This document shows, in pieces, positions 29,785 through 38,044 of a DNA stretch of 45,272 nt. The stretch lies in contig NZ_KQ970262.1 in NCBI RefSeq assembly GCF_001579045.1, forward strand, positions 107,236-152,507, in the 5' to 3' direction. The notes beneath the pieces are model-generated. The model was not told where the DNA came from. It ran no database searches and worked only from the letters and a program-made list of their open reading frames with translations. The DNA comes from Streptococcus mitis (GTDB lineage: Bacteria; Bacillota; Bacilli; Lactobacillales; Streptococcaceae). The position numbers and the translations under genes were made by a program. Each line of letters starts with the position of its first letter. Within the stretch, counting starts at the first letter, position 1.

Positions 29785-30402
29785 TTGACAGAAAGCAGAC
29801 CTGAGTTCAATAAAGTCACATCATTTGATGAGTTTAATAAATACTACTGGTATCGTGATGAACTTTCACAACTATGTAAGTCATTAGGATTAGAATATAG
29901 AGGTACCAAACAAGAACTCAATCATATTATTGAGCAGTACTTTAAGGGTAATTTGATTAAAAAATCATCAATAAAAAGGAAAAAGAAACAAGTAGAAGTC
30001 CTTACCTTAAATACGCTCTTACTTGAATGTGGATTCTCCTTTAATACACACTTTAGAGAATATTTCTCAACTTTAACAGATGTTTCACCCTTTAAATTTA
30101 CTGCTGATATGGCGACTGCTTGGAGAAAAGTAAAAAGAGAAAATGATTTTAGTTTTACAATCCAAGATATGCTAAAAGTTTATTATGGAAATTCAGATTA
30201 TGCCAAGTATGATCATTCGATTTGTCAATGGAACCAATTTCTAAAGAATTTCTGTGCAGATGAAAATAGTCTTAACTACTCAAACAAGTTAAAAGTAGCT
30301 TCTATTCTTTGGAAAGAAGTTAGAAATTCAAAAGCTGAAAAAATTTATTCAAAGAATCTTTTGACTGAATATGCTGATAAAATAAAAGAGTATGGTAAGT
30401 AG
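29785..30402 (+). CDS. SAP-domain/DUF6434 protein
   Basis: 205 residues with a TTG start; AAGGAGGT six bases before it is near perfect, which supports TTG. The N-terminal part FDEFNKYYWYRDELSQLCKSLG with GTKQELNHIIEQYF (cited in part) has the helix-turn-helix shape of a SAP DNA-binding motif, followed by a Lys-rich linker. The C-terminal part, with FTADMATAWRKVKR and CQWNQFLKNFCADE, looks like DUF6434. The function is unknown; such two-domain proteins are scattered in Firmicutes. It sits between the two fragments of the ADP-ribosylglycohydrolase gene, so it arrived as part of a replacement. Confidence 0.75.
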   Translation: MTESRPEFNKVTSFDEFNKYYWYRDELSQLCKSLGLEYRGTKQELNHIIEQYFKGNLIKKSSIKRKKKQVEVLTLNTLLLECGFSFNTHFREYFSTLTDVSPFKFTADMATAWRKVKRENDFSFTIQDMLKVYYGNSDYAKYDHSICQWNQFLKNFCADENSLNYSNKLKVASILWKEVRNSKAEKIYSKNLLTEYADKIKEYGK

Positions 30403-30574
30403 AAACGCCATCTCAATTGGTGGCGACAGTGATACACTCGCAGCAATCACTGGTAGCATTGCAGAGGCAGCTTATGGTATTCCTGATTGGATAAAGGATA
30501 AGGCCATTTCTTACTTGGATGAACCCTTAAAGGATGTAGTTATGCGATGGGAAAATAGAATAAAAGCGTATTAA
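30392..30574 (+). pseudogene. 3' fragment of the ADP-ribosylglycohydrolase gene
   Basis: Encodes RNAISIGGDSDTLAAITGS and then YGIPDWI, the C-terminal metal-binding GGDSDT signature of the family. The family middle, about 150-200 residues, is missing between this and the 5' fragment. GGTAAGT occurs at both breakpoints (29658-29664 and 30394-30400). Confidence 0.85.
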
Positions 30575-30684
30575 TATCTAGTACGTCATATTTCTCTTTT
30601 CTATATTTTCATTGTATAATGAGGGTATAGTTAGATGCGTATGATGAAATATAACCATTTCTATCGAATATTAAGGAGAAATTA

Positions 30685-31569
30685 ATGAAAAAAGCAATGG
30701 TAATTATCAACCCTACCTCTGGTGGGGAAAAGGCCTTGGATTACAAAGAAAAGCTGGAGAATAAAGCCAAAGAATACTTTGAATATGTTGAAACCAAAAT
30801 TACTGAAAAAGCGCTGGATGCAACACATTTTGCTGAAGAAGCTTCTCGTGAAAAGTACGATGCAGTGGTTGTGTTTGGTGGAGACGGGACTGTCAACGAA
30901 GTCATTTCGGGTATTGCTGAGAGAGACTACATTCCTAAGTTAGGGATTATCCCTGGTGGGACGGGAAACCTCATTACAAAACTGTTGGAAATCAATCAAG
31001 ACATCGATAGCGCGATTGATGAACTGGATTTCAACTTAACCAATAAGATTGATATCGGAAAAGCGAATGACAATTATTTTGGTTATATCTTTAGTATTGG
31101 TTCTCTTCCTGAAGCGATTCACAATGTTGAAATCGAGGACAAGACAAAATTCGGTATTTTAGCCTATGCTGTAAATACCATGAAGTCTGTCATGACGGAT
31201 CAGGTCTTTAACATTAAGGTTGAGACAGAAAATGGAAATTATGTTGGTGAAGCTAGCCATGTTTTGGTTCTCTTGACAAATTACTTCGCTGACAAAAAGA
31301 TCTTTGAAGAAAACAAGGACGGCTATGCCAACATTTTGATTCTGAAAGATGCGTCTCTATTCTCCAAATTATCCGTTATTCCTGATTTACTAAAAGGGGA
31401 TGTTGTTGCAAATGATAATATCGAGTATATCAAAGCGCGTAATATTAAGATCTCTTCAGATAGTGAATTGGAGTCAGATGTTGACGGCGATAAATCGGAT
31501 AACCTACCTGTAGAAATCAAAGTCCTAGCTCAGCGAGTAGAAGTGTTTTCAAAACCGAAAGAGGATTAG
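30685..31569 (+). CDS. Diacylglycerol/lipid kinase family protein
   Basis: 294-residue cytosolic lipid kinase of the DagK/YegS group, ATP-dependent, with NPTSGG at residues 10-15, VVFGGDGTVNEV and GIIPGGTGNL (nucleotide and metal-binding loops) in the N-terminal domain. A C-terminal beta domain carries the substrate site, with the late DGDKSDNLPVEI typical of the family. It may phosphorylate diacylglycerol from lipoteichoic acid synthesis, or another lipid. AAGGAG precedes ATG. A TATAAT at 30615-30620 with a poor -35 is the likely promoter. A terminator follows. Confidence 0.88.
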   Translation: MKKAMVIINPTSGGEKALDYKEKLENKAKEYFEYVETKITEKALDATHFAEEASREKYDAVVVFGGDGTVNEVISGIAERDYIPKLGIIPGGTGNLITKLLEINQDIDSAIDELDFNLTNKIDIGKANDNYFGYIFSIGSLPEAIHNVEIEDKTKFGILAYAVNTMKSVMTDQVFNIKVETENGNYVGEASHVLVLLTNYFADKKIFEENKDGYANILILKDASLFSKLSVIPDLLKGDVVANDNIEYIKARNIKISSDSELESDVDGDKSDNLPVEIKVLAQRVEVFSKPKED

Positions 31570-31578
31570 TATATAGAG

Positions 31579-31602
31579 AAAGCCTTTTTTAAGGCTTTTT
31601 GT
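31579..31602 (+). terminator. Terminator of the lipid kinase gene
   Basis: AAAGCCTT (31579-31586) pairs with AAGGCTTT (31591-31598), followed by T. Confidence 0.85.
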
Positions 31603-31640
31603 ATACTTTAAAAGATAGTTCCTTTAAGAACAGACATTCC

Positions 31641-31669
31641 TTGCAAATAATTTACAAAAATAGTATACT
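31641..31669 (+). promoter_or_regulatory. Promoter of the GH13 glycosidase gene
   Basis: TTGCAA (31641-31646) and TATACT (31664-31669) with a 17-base spacer. Confidence 0.8.
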
Positions 31670-31682
31670 GGATTTATTAATT

Positions 31683-31697
31683 TTGAAAACGTTTGCG
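31683..31697 (+). promoter_or_regulatory. LacI-family operator (MalR- or CcpA-like)
   Basis: TTGAAAACGTTTGCG is centred on AACGTT, 14 bases after the -10. It matches the catabolite cre consensus TGWAANCGNTNWCA except at its 3' end, and its right half TTTGCG resembles the MalR operator of streptococci. Either reading gives sugar-dependent control by roadblock. Confidence 0.6.
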
Positions 31698-31731
31698 TAA
31701 AATTTAAATTGGAACTCAAGGAGACAAATTG

Positions 31732-33474
31732 ATGGAATTAAGTGCCATTTACCATAGGCCTGAGTCGGAGTTTGCCTATCTTTATAAGGATAAGAAGCTT
31801 CATATTCGGATTCGAACTAAGAAAGGGGATATTGAAAGCATCAACTTACATTATGGGGATCCTTTTATCTTTATGGAGGAGTTTTATCAAGATACAAAGA
31901 AAATGGCCAAGATAACTTCTGATGCCTTATTTGACTATTGGCAGGTTGAAGTGTCCGTTGACTTTGCACGTATCCAGTATCTCTTTGAACTCAAGGATAC
32001 AGAAGGTCAAAGCATTTTGTACGGCGATAAAGGCTGCGTGGAAAATTCTCTAGAAAATCTTCATGCTATTGGAAATGGATTTAAGTTGCCTTATATACAT
32101 GAGATTGATGCATGCCTGGTTCCTGACTGGGTTTCAGATACGGTATGGTATCAGATATTTCCTGAGCGGTTTGCCAATGGAAATGCTCAATTAAACTCAG
32201 AAGGGACTTTAGACTGGGATTCATCTGTCACACCTAAGAGTGATGATTTCTTTGGTGGTGATTTACAAGGGATTATTGACCATCTGGATTACTTGCAAGA
32301 CTTGGGCATTACTGGTCTTTATCTCTGTCCTATCTTTGAATCTACGAGCAATCACAAGTACAATACAACGGATTACTTTGAAATTGACCGTCATTTTGGG
32401 GATAAAGAGACCTTTCGGGAGTTGATCGAGCAAGCTCATCAGCGTGGCATGAAAATCATGCTGGATGCGGTATTTAACCATATTGGTTCGCAATCTACTC
32501 AATGGCAAGATGTTGTCAAAAATGGTGAACAATCTGCTTATAAAGATTGGTTCCATATTCAACAATTCCCAGTGAAGACTGAAAAACTAGCCAACAAGAG
32601 AGAGTTGCCTTATTATGCTTTTGGTTTCGAGGACTATATGCCTAAGCTAAATACAGCCAATCCAGAGGTCAAGGATTATCTTTTAAAGGTTGCGACTTAT
32701 TGGATTGAAGAGTTTGATATCGATGCTTGGCGTTTGGATGTGGCTAATGAGATTGACCATCAGTTTTGGAAGGATTTTCGCAAGGCAGTTCTAGCTAAAA
32801 AACCTGATCTTTATATCCTTGGAGAAGTTTGGCATACGTCTCAGCCTTGGCTAAATGGAGATGAATTCCATGCCGTCATGAATTATCCTTTATCTGATAG
32901 TATCAAGGACTATTTCTTGCGTGGTATTAAGAAGACGGACCAGTTCATCGATGAAATCAATGGCCAGTCTATGTATTACAAGCAGCAGATTTCAGAAGTA
33001 ATGTTTAATCTCTTAGATTCGCATGATACGGAGCGCATTTTGGCTACGGCCAATGAGGATGTTCAACTGGTCAAATCAGCCCTAGCCTTTCTCTTTTTAC
33101 AAAAAGGGACACCCTGCATCTATTACGGAACAGAGTTATCCTTAACTGGAGGACCAGACCCAGATTGTCGTCGTTGTATGCCTTGGGAACGCGTATCAAG
33201 TGATAATGAGATGCTGAACTTTATGAAGAAGCTAATCAAGATTCGGAAACATGTGTCAGCAACTATTTCGCATGGCAAGTATAGTCTCCAAGAAATCAAA
33301 TCTGATGTACTAACCTTGCAATGGAATTACGATGGACAGGTCCTCAAAGCGATTTTTAACCAGTCCAAAGAAGATTATCTTTTAGAGAAGGAAGCAGTAG
33401 CACTAGCAAGCAATTGCCAAGAATTGGAAAATCAGCTTGTCATCTCTCCAAAAAGATTTGTGATTTTTCATTAA
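31732..33474 (+). CDS. GH13 neopullulanase/cyclomaltodextrinase-type glycosidase
   Basis: 580-residue cytosolic alpha-glucan hydrolase. An N-terminal beta domain (residues about 1-120, CBM34-like) precedes the barrel. The four GH13 regions are DAVFNH (245-250), DAWRLDVAN with nucleophile Asp336, GEVWH with acid/base Glu365, and HDTE with Asp432. Region V looks like MPKLNT, typical of subfamily 20. No signal peptide is present, so it would degrade imported maltodextrins. ATG 31732 follows AAGGAG by eight bases. Its own promoter carries an operator, giving sugar control. Confidence 0.92.
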   Translation: MELSAIYHRPESEFAYLYKDKKLHIRIRTKKGDIESINLHYGDPFIFMEEFYQDTKKMAKITSDALFDYWQVEVSVDFARIQYLFELKDTEGQSILYGDKGCVENSLENLHAIGNGFKLPYIHEIDACLVPDWVSDTVWYQIFPERFANGNAQLNSEGTLDWDSSVTPKSDDFFGGDLQGIIDHLDYLQDLGITGLYLCPIFESTSNHKYNTTDYFEIDRHFGDKETFRELIEQAHQRGMKIMLDAVFNHIGSQSTQWQDVVKNGEQSAYKDWFHIQQFPVKTEKLANKRELPYYAFGFEDYMPKLNTANPEVKDYLLKVATYWIEEFDIDAWRLDVANEIDHQFWKDFRKAVLAKKPDLYILGEVWHTSQPWLNGDEFHAVMNYPLSDSIKDYFLRGIKKTDQFIDEINGQSMYYKQQISEVMFNLLDSHDTERILATANEDVQLVKSALAFLFLQKGTPCIYYGTELSLTGGPDPDCRRCMPWERVSSDNEMLNFMKKLIKIRKHVSATISHGKYSLQEIKSDVLTLQWNYDGQVLKAIFNQSKEDYLLEKEAVALASNCQELENQLVISPKRFVIFH

Positions 33475-33533
33475 AGAGCAATTATGAGCGACAGGAAAGT
33501 TGTAGTATAGAGAAGATTTTACAAACAGACTAT

Positions 33534-33562
33534 TTGTCGTCTTGCTACAATTGGTATATAAT
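33534..33562 (+). promoter_or_regulatory. Promoter of the 103-residue protein gene
   Basis: TTGTCG (33534-33539) and TATAAT (33557-33562), 17-base spacer. Confidence 0.75.
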
Positions 33563-33593
33563 TTAAGGTAAAGAAAATAGGAGGACTGATCGA

Positions 33594-33905
33594 ATGGAAT
33601 TAAAAGATTTTACAGAAAAAGAACAGGAAATGATTAAGAAGGGACTTACGACGTCTAAGATTAGTGACAAGGAAACTGCTGAGAAGATTCTTGCGCTAGT
33701 ACCACAAGACTTGATTAAGCGAATCCCGTTTTTTGTCAGAAAACATGCTACGACACGTACGATTAAACGCATTTCAATTGAATATCCTGAACTCTACGCT
33801 GCAGCTCAAACAAGTGGTGAAATTCCAGAAAAAGAACGCGAAGAATTACGTCAGATTATCACGACTATCTTTGAACAAAAGATGAATAAGCACAGTATTA
33901 AGTAG
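33594..33905 (+). CDS. Conserved-looking 103-residue protein of unknown function
   Basis: I do not recognise a family. The protein is soluble, helical and highly charged, with MELKDFTEKEQEMIKKGL at the start, a basic centre (FFVRKHATTRTIKRI) and an acidic helix PEKEREELRQIITTIFEQ. AGGAGG lies ten bases before ATG. The next gene starts three bases after its stop, so they are cotranscribed from a good promoter. Confidence 0.75.
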   Translation: MELKDFTEKEQEMIKKGLTTSKISDKETAEKILALVPQDLIKRIPFFVRKHATTRTIKRISIEYPELYAAAQTSGEIPEKEREELRQIITTIFEQKMNKHSIK

Positions 33906-33908
33906 AGA

Positions 33909-34625
33909 ATGAAAAAATATTTTATTGGCGGTTTGGGAAGCAATGTCTATCATAGCAAGGATTTTTTTCAAGAACTAGATTCGCAGGTCTGTTTTCTAAA
34001 TCCGTATGAAAAGCATCTTCGAGATGAAACAGAATTGAAAGTATGGTTTAAAAATAAGATTGTTGAGAAAGAATCTATCTGTCTGATAGGCCATTCTCTT
34101 GGAGGGGATTTGGCTCGTTATCTTGCATCGGAATTTGAAGAAGTAAAGAAATTGATTCTTTTGGATGGTGGCTATCTAGATTTAGATAGGATTTTACCTT
34201 TGGATACAGAGTTAGAGGAAACTAAAAATTATATCAAATCTCAAGTTGTTTCGGACTTAGCTCTTCAGATTTCTAAAGAGAAATCTGAAGCAAAGCATTG
34301 GTCAGAAAATATGGAGAAAGCTGTAAGGCAGTCCTATCACTGGAATGTTGAGTATAATAGATATGAGTTAGCTATAAATTATGAAAATATAGAAGCGATA
34401 CTCCGCCTACGGAGGAAAATACAAGCTTTTAAGAGAGAAGTGGGAGAGACCTTGTTTATCAGTCCTCGCTATCCTAATGAAGCCACATGGAGAGAGGAAG
34501 CCTTAAAAGAATTGCCAACTTATTTTGATACTATTTTTCTAGAAAACGTTAGCCATGAAGTTTATACTGAAGCACCTAAAGAAATCGCTAGTCTAATTAA
34601 TGAGTGGTTCTCTTATACTCATTGA
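33909..34625 (+). CDS. Alpha/beta-fold hydrolase, 238 residues
   Basis: A short alpha/beta hydrolase. GHSLGGD (nucleophile Ser63) follows a hydrophobic strand (SICLIG), and LDGGYLDL and SHEVYTEAP (likely catalytic His) come later. The N terminus MKKYFIGGLGSNVYHSK forms the first strand with an oxyanion loop. The substrate is unknown. It is coupled to the 103-residue gene three bases upstream. The G+C content is lower than in the glycosidase before it. Confidence 0.78.
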   Translation: MKKYFIGGLGSNVYHSKDFFQELDSQVCFLNPYEKHLRDETELKVWFKNKIVEKESICLIGHSLGGDLARYLASEFEEVKKLILLDGGYLDLDRILPLDTELEETKNYIKSQVVSDLALQISKEKSEAKHWSENMEKAVRQSYHWNVEYNRYELAINYENIEAILRLRRKIQAFKREVGETLFISPRYPNEATWREEALKELPTYFDTIFLENVSHEVYTEAPKEIASLINEWFSYTH

Positions 34626-34791
34626 GCTACTTATATTACTAAAAATGTTATAAGATTTAAAATAGCAGCATTAATAACTTTTCAAAACCATAATATTTAT
34701 TTGCTCTGATAGAGATTGTTACGAGAGCGAATTATCCTGCCATTGTAATTACCGCAATTATTTATTTTAATACAGAAAAGGAGAAAATCAG

Positions 34792-35028
34792 ATGGTCGTA
34801 AAAACAAGAAAACAAGGAAATTCAATCACCATTACGATTCCAAGTGAATTTAATATTCCAAGTGGTGTTAAATACGAAGCGAAATTGTTACCAAGTGGTG
34901 AAATTATCTTTACTCCTGAAGAATTGGATCAGCAAGTTTCTTATATATCTGATGATGCCTTTGACTTAAATTTAGATAAAATCTTTGACAGATACGACGA
35001 TGTTTTCAAAGCTTTGGTGGGAAAATAA
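34792..35028 (+). CDS. Type II antitoxin, MazE/AbrB-like
   Basis: 78 residues. The N-terminal half, VVKTRKQGNSITITIPSEF, is the swapped-hairpin DNA-binding sequence of MazE/AbrB-type antitoxins; the acidic C-terminal half (ISDDAFDLNLDKIFDRYDDVF) is the likely toxin-binding tail. A Doc-type toxin remnant starts nine bases downstream, so this is the antitoxin of a broken pair. AAAGGAG precedes ATG. The 166 bases upstream have only weak promoter-like elements. Confidence 0.8.
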   Translation: MVVKTRKQGNSITITIPSEFNIPSGVKYEAKLLPSGEIIFTPEELDQQVSYISDDAFDLNLDKIFDRYDDVFKALVGK

Positions 35029-35036
35029 CAGTATAA

Positions 35037-35438
35037 TTGACAGAAAAGTAAATTGAAAAAATAAATGCTTTAGCAATTCAACAGTTTTCTCCAAATGAGA
35101 AAATTCAAACAGTTAGTCCTTCGGCTTTAAATATGATTGTTAATTTACCAGAACAATTTGTCTTTGGGAAGCCTCTTTATCCAACAATTTTTGACAAAGC
35201 AACGATACTATTTGTCCAATTGATAAAGAAGCATGTTTTTGCCAATTCTAATAAACGAACTGCTTTCTTTGTTTTAGTAAAATTTCTGCAATTAAATGGC
35301 TATCGTTTTACTGTTTCGGTTGAAGAAGCGGTAAATATGTGCGTGACTATCGCAGTAGAATCCTTAACAGATGAAAACTTAACCACCTACGCCAAATGGG
35401 TCTCTGAACATTCGTCTAGAATTAATGGAAAAAGTTAA
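35037..35438 (+). pseudogene. Doc-type (Fic-fold) toxin with a broken 5' end
   Basis: The frame reads LTEK, stop at 35049-35051, then IEKINALAIQQFSPNEK and on to 35438. The part after ATG 35133 (101 residues) keeps the Fic/Doc motif HVFANSNKRTA, which AMP- or phosphotransfers in active members. The start codon and a few N-terminal codons are lost. Reinitiation at 35133 would delete about 35 residues. The partner antitoxin is intact. Confidence 0.8.
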
Positions 35439-35469
35439 GCTCAACTATTCAATTCTTGTAAGTATAAAT

Positions 35470-35523
35470 AAAGAGACAATATTAGAAATCTGTAATGCAG
35501 AAACGAATATTGTCTCTTTTTAT
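35470..35523 (+). terminator. Long terminator after the doc remnant
   Basis: AAAGAGACAATATT (35470-35483) is a perfect complement of AATATTGTCTCTTT (35506-35519), followed by T. Confidence 0.85.
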
Positions 35524-35567
35524 TGATGAGTGAGAATTTTTGGCGTCTTCCTACATCTCATATAAAC

Positions 35568-35625
35568 AAAAAACGAACAGGCTCTTTTTCTGTCATTCAG
35601 AAGAGAACTTGTTCGTTTTGTCTTT
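35568..35625. terminator. Bidirectional long hairpin before the permease pair
   Basis: AAAACGAACA (35570-35579) pairs with TGTTCGTTTT (35610-35619), with an inner CTCTT/AAGAG stem. T runs occur on both strands, so it ends the minus-strand operon and any plus-strand readthrough. Confidence 0.8.
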
Positions 35626-35633
35626 TTATTCTT

Positions 35634-36449
35634 TTAAAACACGCGATAAACATAGGGATTCTCTGGTTTATCTACTTTGGTAAAGCTGTCGATTTCCAAT
35701 GTTGGGAGGTTTTGTTTGAGTTCTTTATGGTAGTAATTGACCAGTTTTCCTTTGGCTGTTATCCAGGTGTTGTTCTCGTATTGACGGGTATTTCCCTTGG
35801 TCAGCAATCCATAGACACCAGAATCTGCGATACAGTGAATAATGCCGAAGCGGAACAGGAATTGGCTATTGGCATGACTGGGGTCATTGTAGACAAAACC
35901 TGTGAACTGGACTGTCTTGCCCTCAAATTCATCTGGATAGTCGTATATGGCTTCCATGACTTCCATATAGTTTTCGTTGGTGATCTGAATGCTATCTTGG
36001 GACAAGTATTTATCCGCCGCAGTTCGCATTTCCTTTTCATAGGCTGATTTTGAAAAATAAGAACTGGTATCTGGTTTCAAATATTGGCTTGTCGTCCCTT
36101 CACTGGTCTGAATGGCTTGATCCGTGCCTTCCGATAGGGGGAAATGATAGCCTTTGGCAGAAACGGTCTGAGAATCCAAGCTAACAGTTGGGAAAGTTAA
36201 GCCGATGACAAGTGGAATAGCCAGAAGAGAAATACTAGTAACCTTCGCTAATCGGCTGTTCAGATGACTGTGGGTTTTGACTTGCCTCATCCAGATATAC
36301 AGTTGAACAATTGCCAAAATAAAGGAAAGTACCATGGAAATATAGGCCAGATAGGAATAGTGCATGTTGATGTACTGGTTTAATTTGCCCGACAGATGGA
36401 GGTAAATAGTCAGTTCAAAATAGCCAGCTAAAACTAAAAATCGAATCAT
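35634..36449 (-). CDS. TIGR03943-family membrane/extracellular protein (permease partner)
   Basis: 271 residues. Two or three N-terminal membrane segments (about 5-25, 33-52 and 68-90) are followed by a large extracytoplasmic domain with YDYPDEFEGKTVQFTGFVY and RFGIIHCIADSGVYGLL (the last two given in part), which match TIGR03943/DUF1980 proteins. It overlaps the permease start region by four bases. The pair matches the SMU.746/747-type permease complex, which is linked to acid tolerance in S. mutans; the cargo is not settled. Confidence 0.82.
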   Translation of the reverse strand: MIRFLVLAGYFELTIYLHLSGKLNQYINMHYSYLAYISMVLSFILAIVQLYIWMRQVKTHSHLNSRLAKVTSISLLAIPLVIGLTFPTVSLDSQTVSAKGYHFPLSEGTDQAIQTSEGTTSQYLKPDTSSYFSKSAYEKEMRTAADKYLSQDSIQITNENYMEVMEAIYDYPDEFEGKTVQFTGFVYNDPSHANSQFLFRFGIIHCIADSGVYGLLTKGNTRQYENNTWITAKGKLVNYYHKELKQNLPTLEIDSFTKVDKPENPYVYRVF

Positions 36450-37351
36450 AGGATGACTCCAATCAAGAGAGAATACACTAAGACAACGAGTGTCACAATC
36501 GTAATGAAGTGACTGATAAATCGTGCCTTCAAGTAATTTTTCATCATGAGAATATTTTTGATATCCAGCATTGGGCCAATGACGAGAAAGGCCAAAACTG
36601 GTGCTAAGCCGAAACTTGAGAGAAGAGAAGCTCCGATAAAGGCATCCGCCTCACTGCAGAGAGAGAGAAGAAAGGCCAAAAGCATCAAGAGCAGGATGGC
36701 AAAAAGGGGAGTCGCACTGATAGAGGTCAGAATCCGAGTCGGAACATAAACCTGTATAACAGAGGCAAAGAGACAGCCAAATACCAAATAACGTCCGGTA
36801 TCAAAAAACTCATCAATGGCCTGCACAAAAACCTGAAAAACCTTTTTTGCAGAGCTCAAATGAGAAAAATCATGCTCATGACAAGCCAACCGATTTTCTT
36901 TTTGAATCGGTTCTTGCCAGAAGAATCCTAGAAAAATCCCAAGTATCACAGCTACAAGAATGGAACCAAGAGCTCGTAACAGGGCGACATGGAAGGAGTT
37001 GCCAAAGGCAGAATAGGTCGCAAAGAGAACAATGGGATTGATAACAGGTGCTGTCACAAGAAAGGGAACAGCCGTGTAACTGGGAACCTTTTTTTCCAGA
37101 AAACGATTGATAATGGGGACGATTCCACATTCACAAGAGGGAAAAAGAATCCCTACGAAGGTGCCAAAAAAGATTCTCCCCCAACGATTTCGAGGGAGAA
37201 AATGATAAACCTTTTCAGGTGTGATATAAACCTCAATCAGTCCTGAAACAATACTTCCTATCAGAACGAAGGGTAGGGCTTCAATGATTATAGAGAGAAA
37301 AATAGCCCCAGTCTGAAGCACGCTAGATGGGAGTTGTTGGAAAGCAGTCAT
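36446..37351 (-). CDS. Permease of the UPF0718/YraQ family
   Basis: 301 residues with about eight hydrophobic segments. FPSCECGIVPI holds a Cys-x-Cys in the first half (a possible metal site), and CSEADAFIGASLLSSFG is the second inverted half, with the family signature PxxCEC and SEADAF. The next gene overlaps by four bases, so the two proteins likely form one complex. A 43-codon gene ends at its start codon. Confidence 0.85.
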   Translation of the reverse strand: MTAFQQLPSSVLQTGAIFLSIIIEALPFVLIGSIVSGLIEVYITPEKVYHFLPRNRWGRIFFGTFVGILFPSCECGIVPIINRFLEKKVPSYTAVPFLVTAPVINPIVLFATYSAFGNSFHVALLRALGSILVAVILGIFLGFFWQEPIQKENRLACHEHDFSHLSSAKKVFQVFVQAIDEFFDTGRYLVFGCLFASVIQVYVPTRILTSISATPLFAILLLMLLAFLLSLCSEADAFIGASLLSSFGLAPVLAFLVIGPMLDIKNILMMKNYLKARFISHFITIVTLVVLVYSLLIGVIL

Positions 37352-37483
37352 CTAGTTTTTCTTTTCTGCTTTGGCTTTTTTCTCTTTGTCATCAGGGAAA
37401 GTAACTTGCTTCAAATCTGGGAGTTTAGCAAACTCTTCAAACATCTTGTCCAAGTCGTCCGTTTTTGTAAATTTTACAGCCAT
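37352..37483 (-). CDS. Small 43-residue protein upstream of the permease
   Basis: MAVKFTKTDDLDKMFEEF, then LPDLKQVTFPDD and a Lys-rich end. GAGG lies on the minus strand 11 bases before ATG. A TATAAT at 37514-37519 on the minus strand is a probable -10. Its stop lies directly against the permease ATG, so translation is coupled. No known family is recognised. It is clearly protein-like, with a charged amphipathic helix and no membrane segment. Confidence 0.72.
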   Translation of the reverse strand: MAVKFTKTDDLDKMFEEFAKLPDLKQVTFPDDKEKKAKAEKKN

Positions 37484-37585
37484 AGGTGTACCTCGATTCT
37501 AAATTCTACCTCTATTATACTATTATTTTAAGGAAAAGGGAAAAGTTAAAATTGAGTATCTAACGAATAATAGAGCTTGATATTA

Positions 37586-37624
37586 CCTGATATATCCTGA
37601 TATACACTATGATTGTGATATAAT
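37586..37624 (+). promoter_or_regulatory. Extended -10 promoter with a 10-bp spaced direct repeat
   Basis: CCTGATATA occurs at 37586-37594 and 37596-37604, one helical turn apart. TGATATAAT at 37616-37624 is an extended -10. It is the likely promoter and operator of the PBECR-like gene. Confidence 0.55.
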
Positions 37625-37648
37625 AGTTGTGGAATAACGGAGGAAATG

Positions 37649-38029
37649 ATGGATCATGAAAAAATCGGTTAGGTTACTGACGAAGTAAAAGATATTTTTA
37701 ATATTGTTCTTGAAGCTAGTGATATCAAAGTTAACAAAGAAGGTTTAAGAAGCCATATGATAAAACGCCATCACAATGATTTGATTCATCATATTGAAGA
37801 CCTGGAACTCATACTAAGGAACCCAGATTTCGTCGGCATCAATCCACGAGAGAAAGATGTCAGTTTTGAATATGTAAAAAGATTTGATAATAATGTTCTT
37901 GTTGCCATCAAGTTACATAAAAGTGGTGATTTCTCTTATGTTCCGACCATGTATCGTTTACAAGATTACAAGTTACAAAGTCGTATTAAGTCTGGTAGAT
38001 TGAGAAAATTTGACAAAAAAAGTAGATAG
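37649..38029 (+). pseudogene. PBECR3-like nuclease gene with an in-frame amber codon
   Basis: CGGAGGAA precedes ATGATG, and the frame reads MDHEKIG, then TAG (37670-37672), then on unbroken to 38029. The following part has MIKRHHNDLIHHI, LRNPDFVGINPREKD, then YVPTMYRL and LQSRIKSGRLRKF, the pattern of PBECR3-type small nucleases of the Barnase/Colicin-E5/RelE group. A start at 37757 would give only 90 residues. It may be a dead toxin. I judge the family from memory. Confidence 0.65.
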
Positions 38030-38038
38030 TGCTAGAAT
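38010..38038 (+). promoter_or_regulatory. Consensus promoter inside the 3' end of the PBECR-like gene
   Basis: TTGACA (38010-38015) and TAGAAT (38033-38038) with a 17-base spacer. It reads into the structured RNA at 38045. Confidence 0.85.
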
Positions 38039-38044
38039 AATGTT

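Noticed and set aside
35523-36047. Plus-strand frame of 174 codons
   Set aside because: It is antisense to the TIGR03943 gene, overlaps a terminator hairpin and lacks a binding site.
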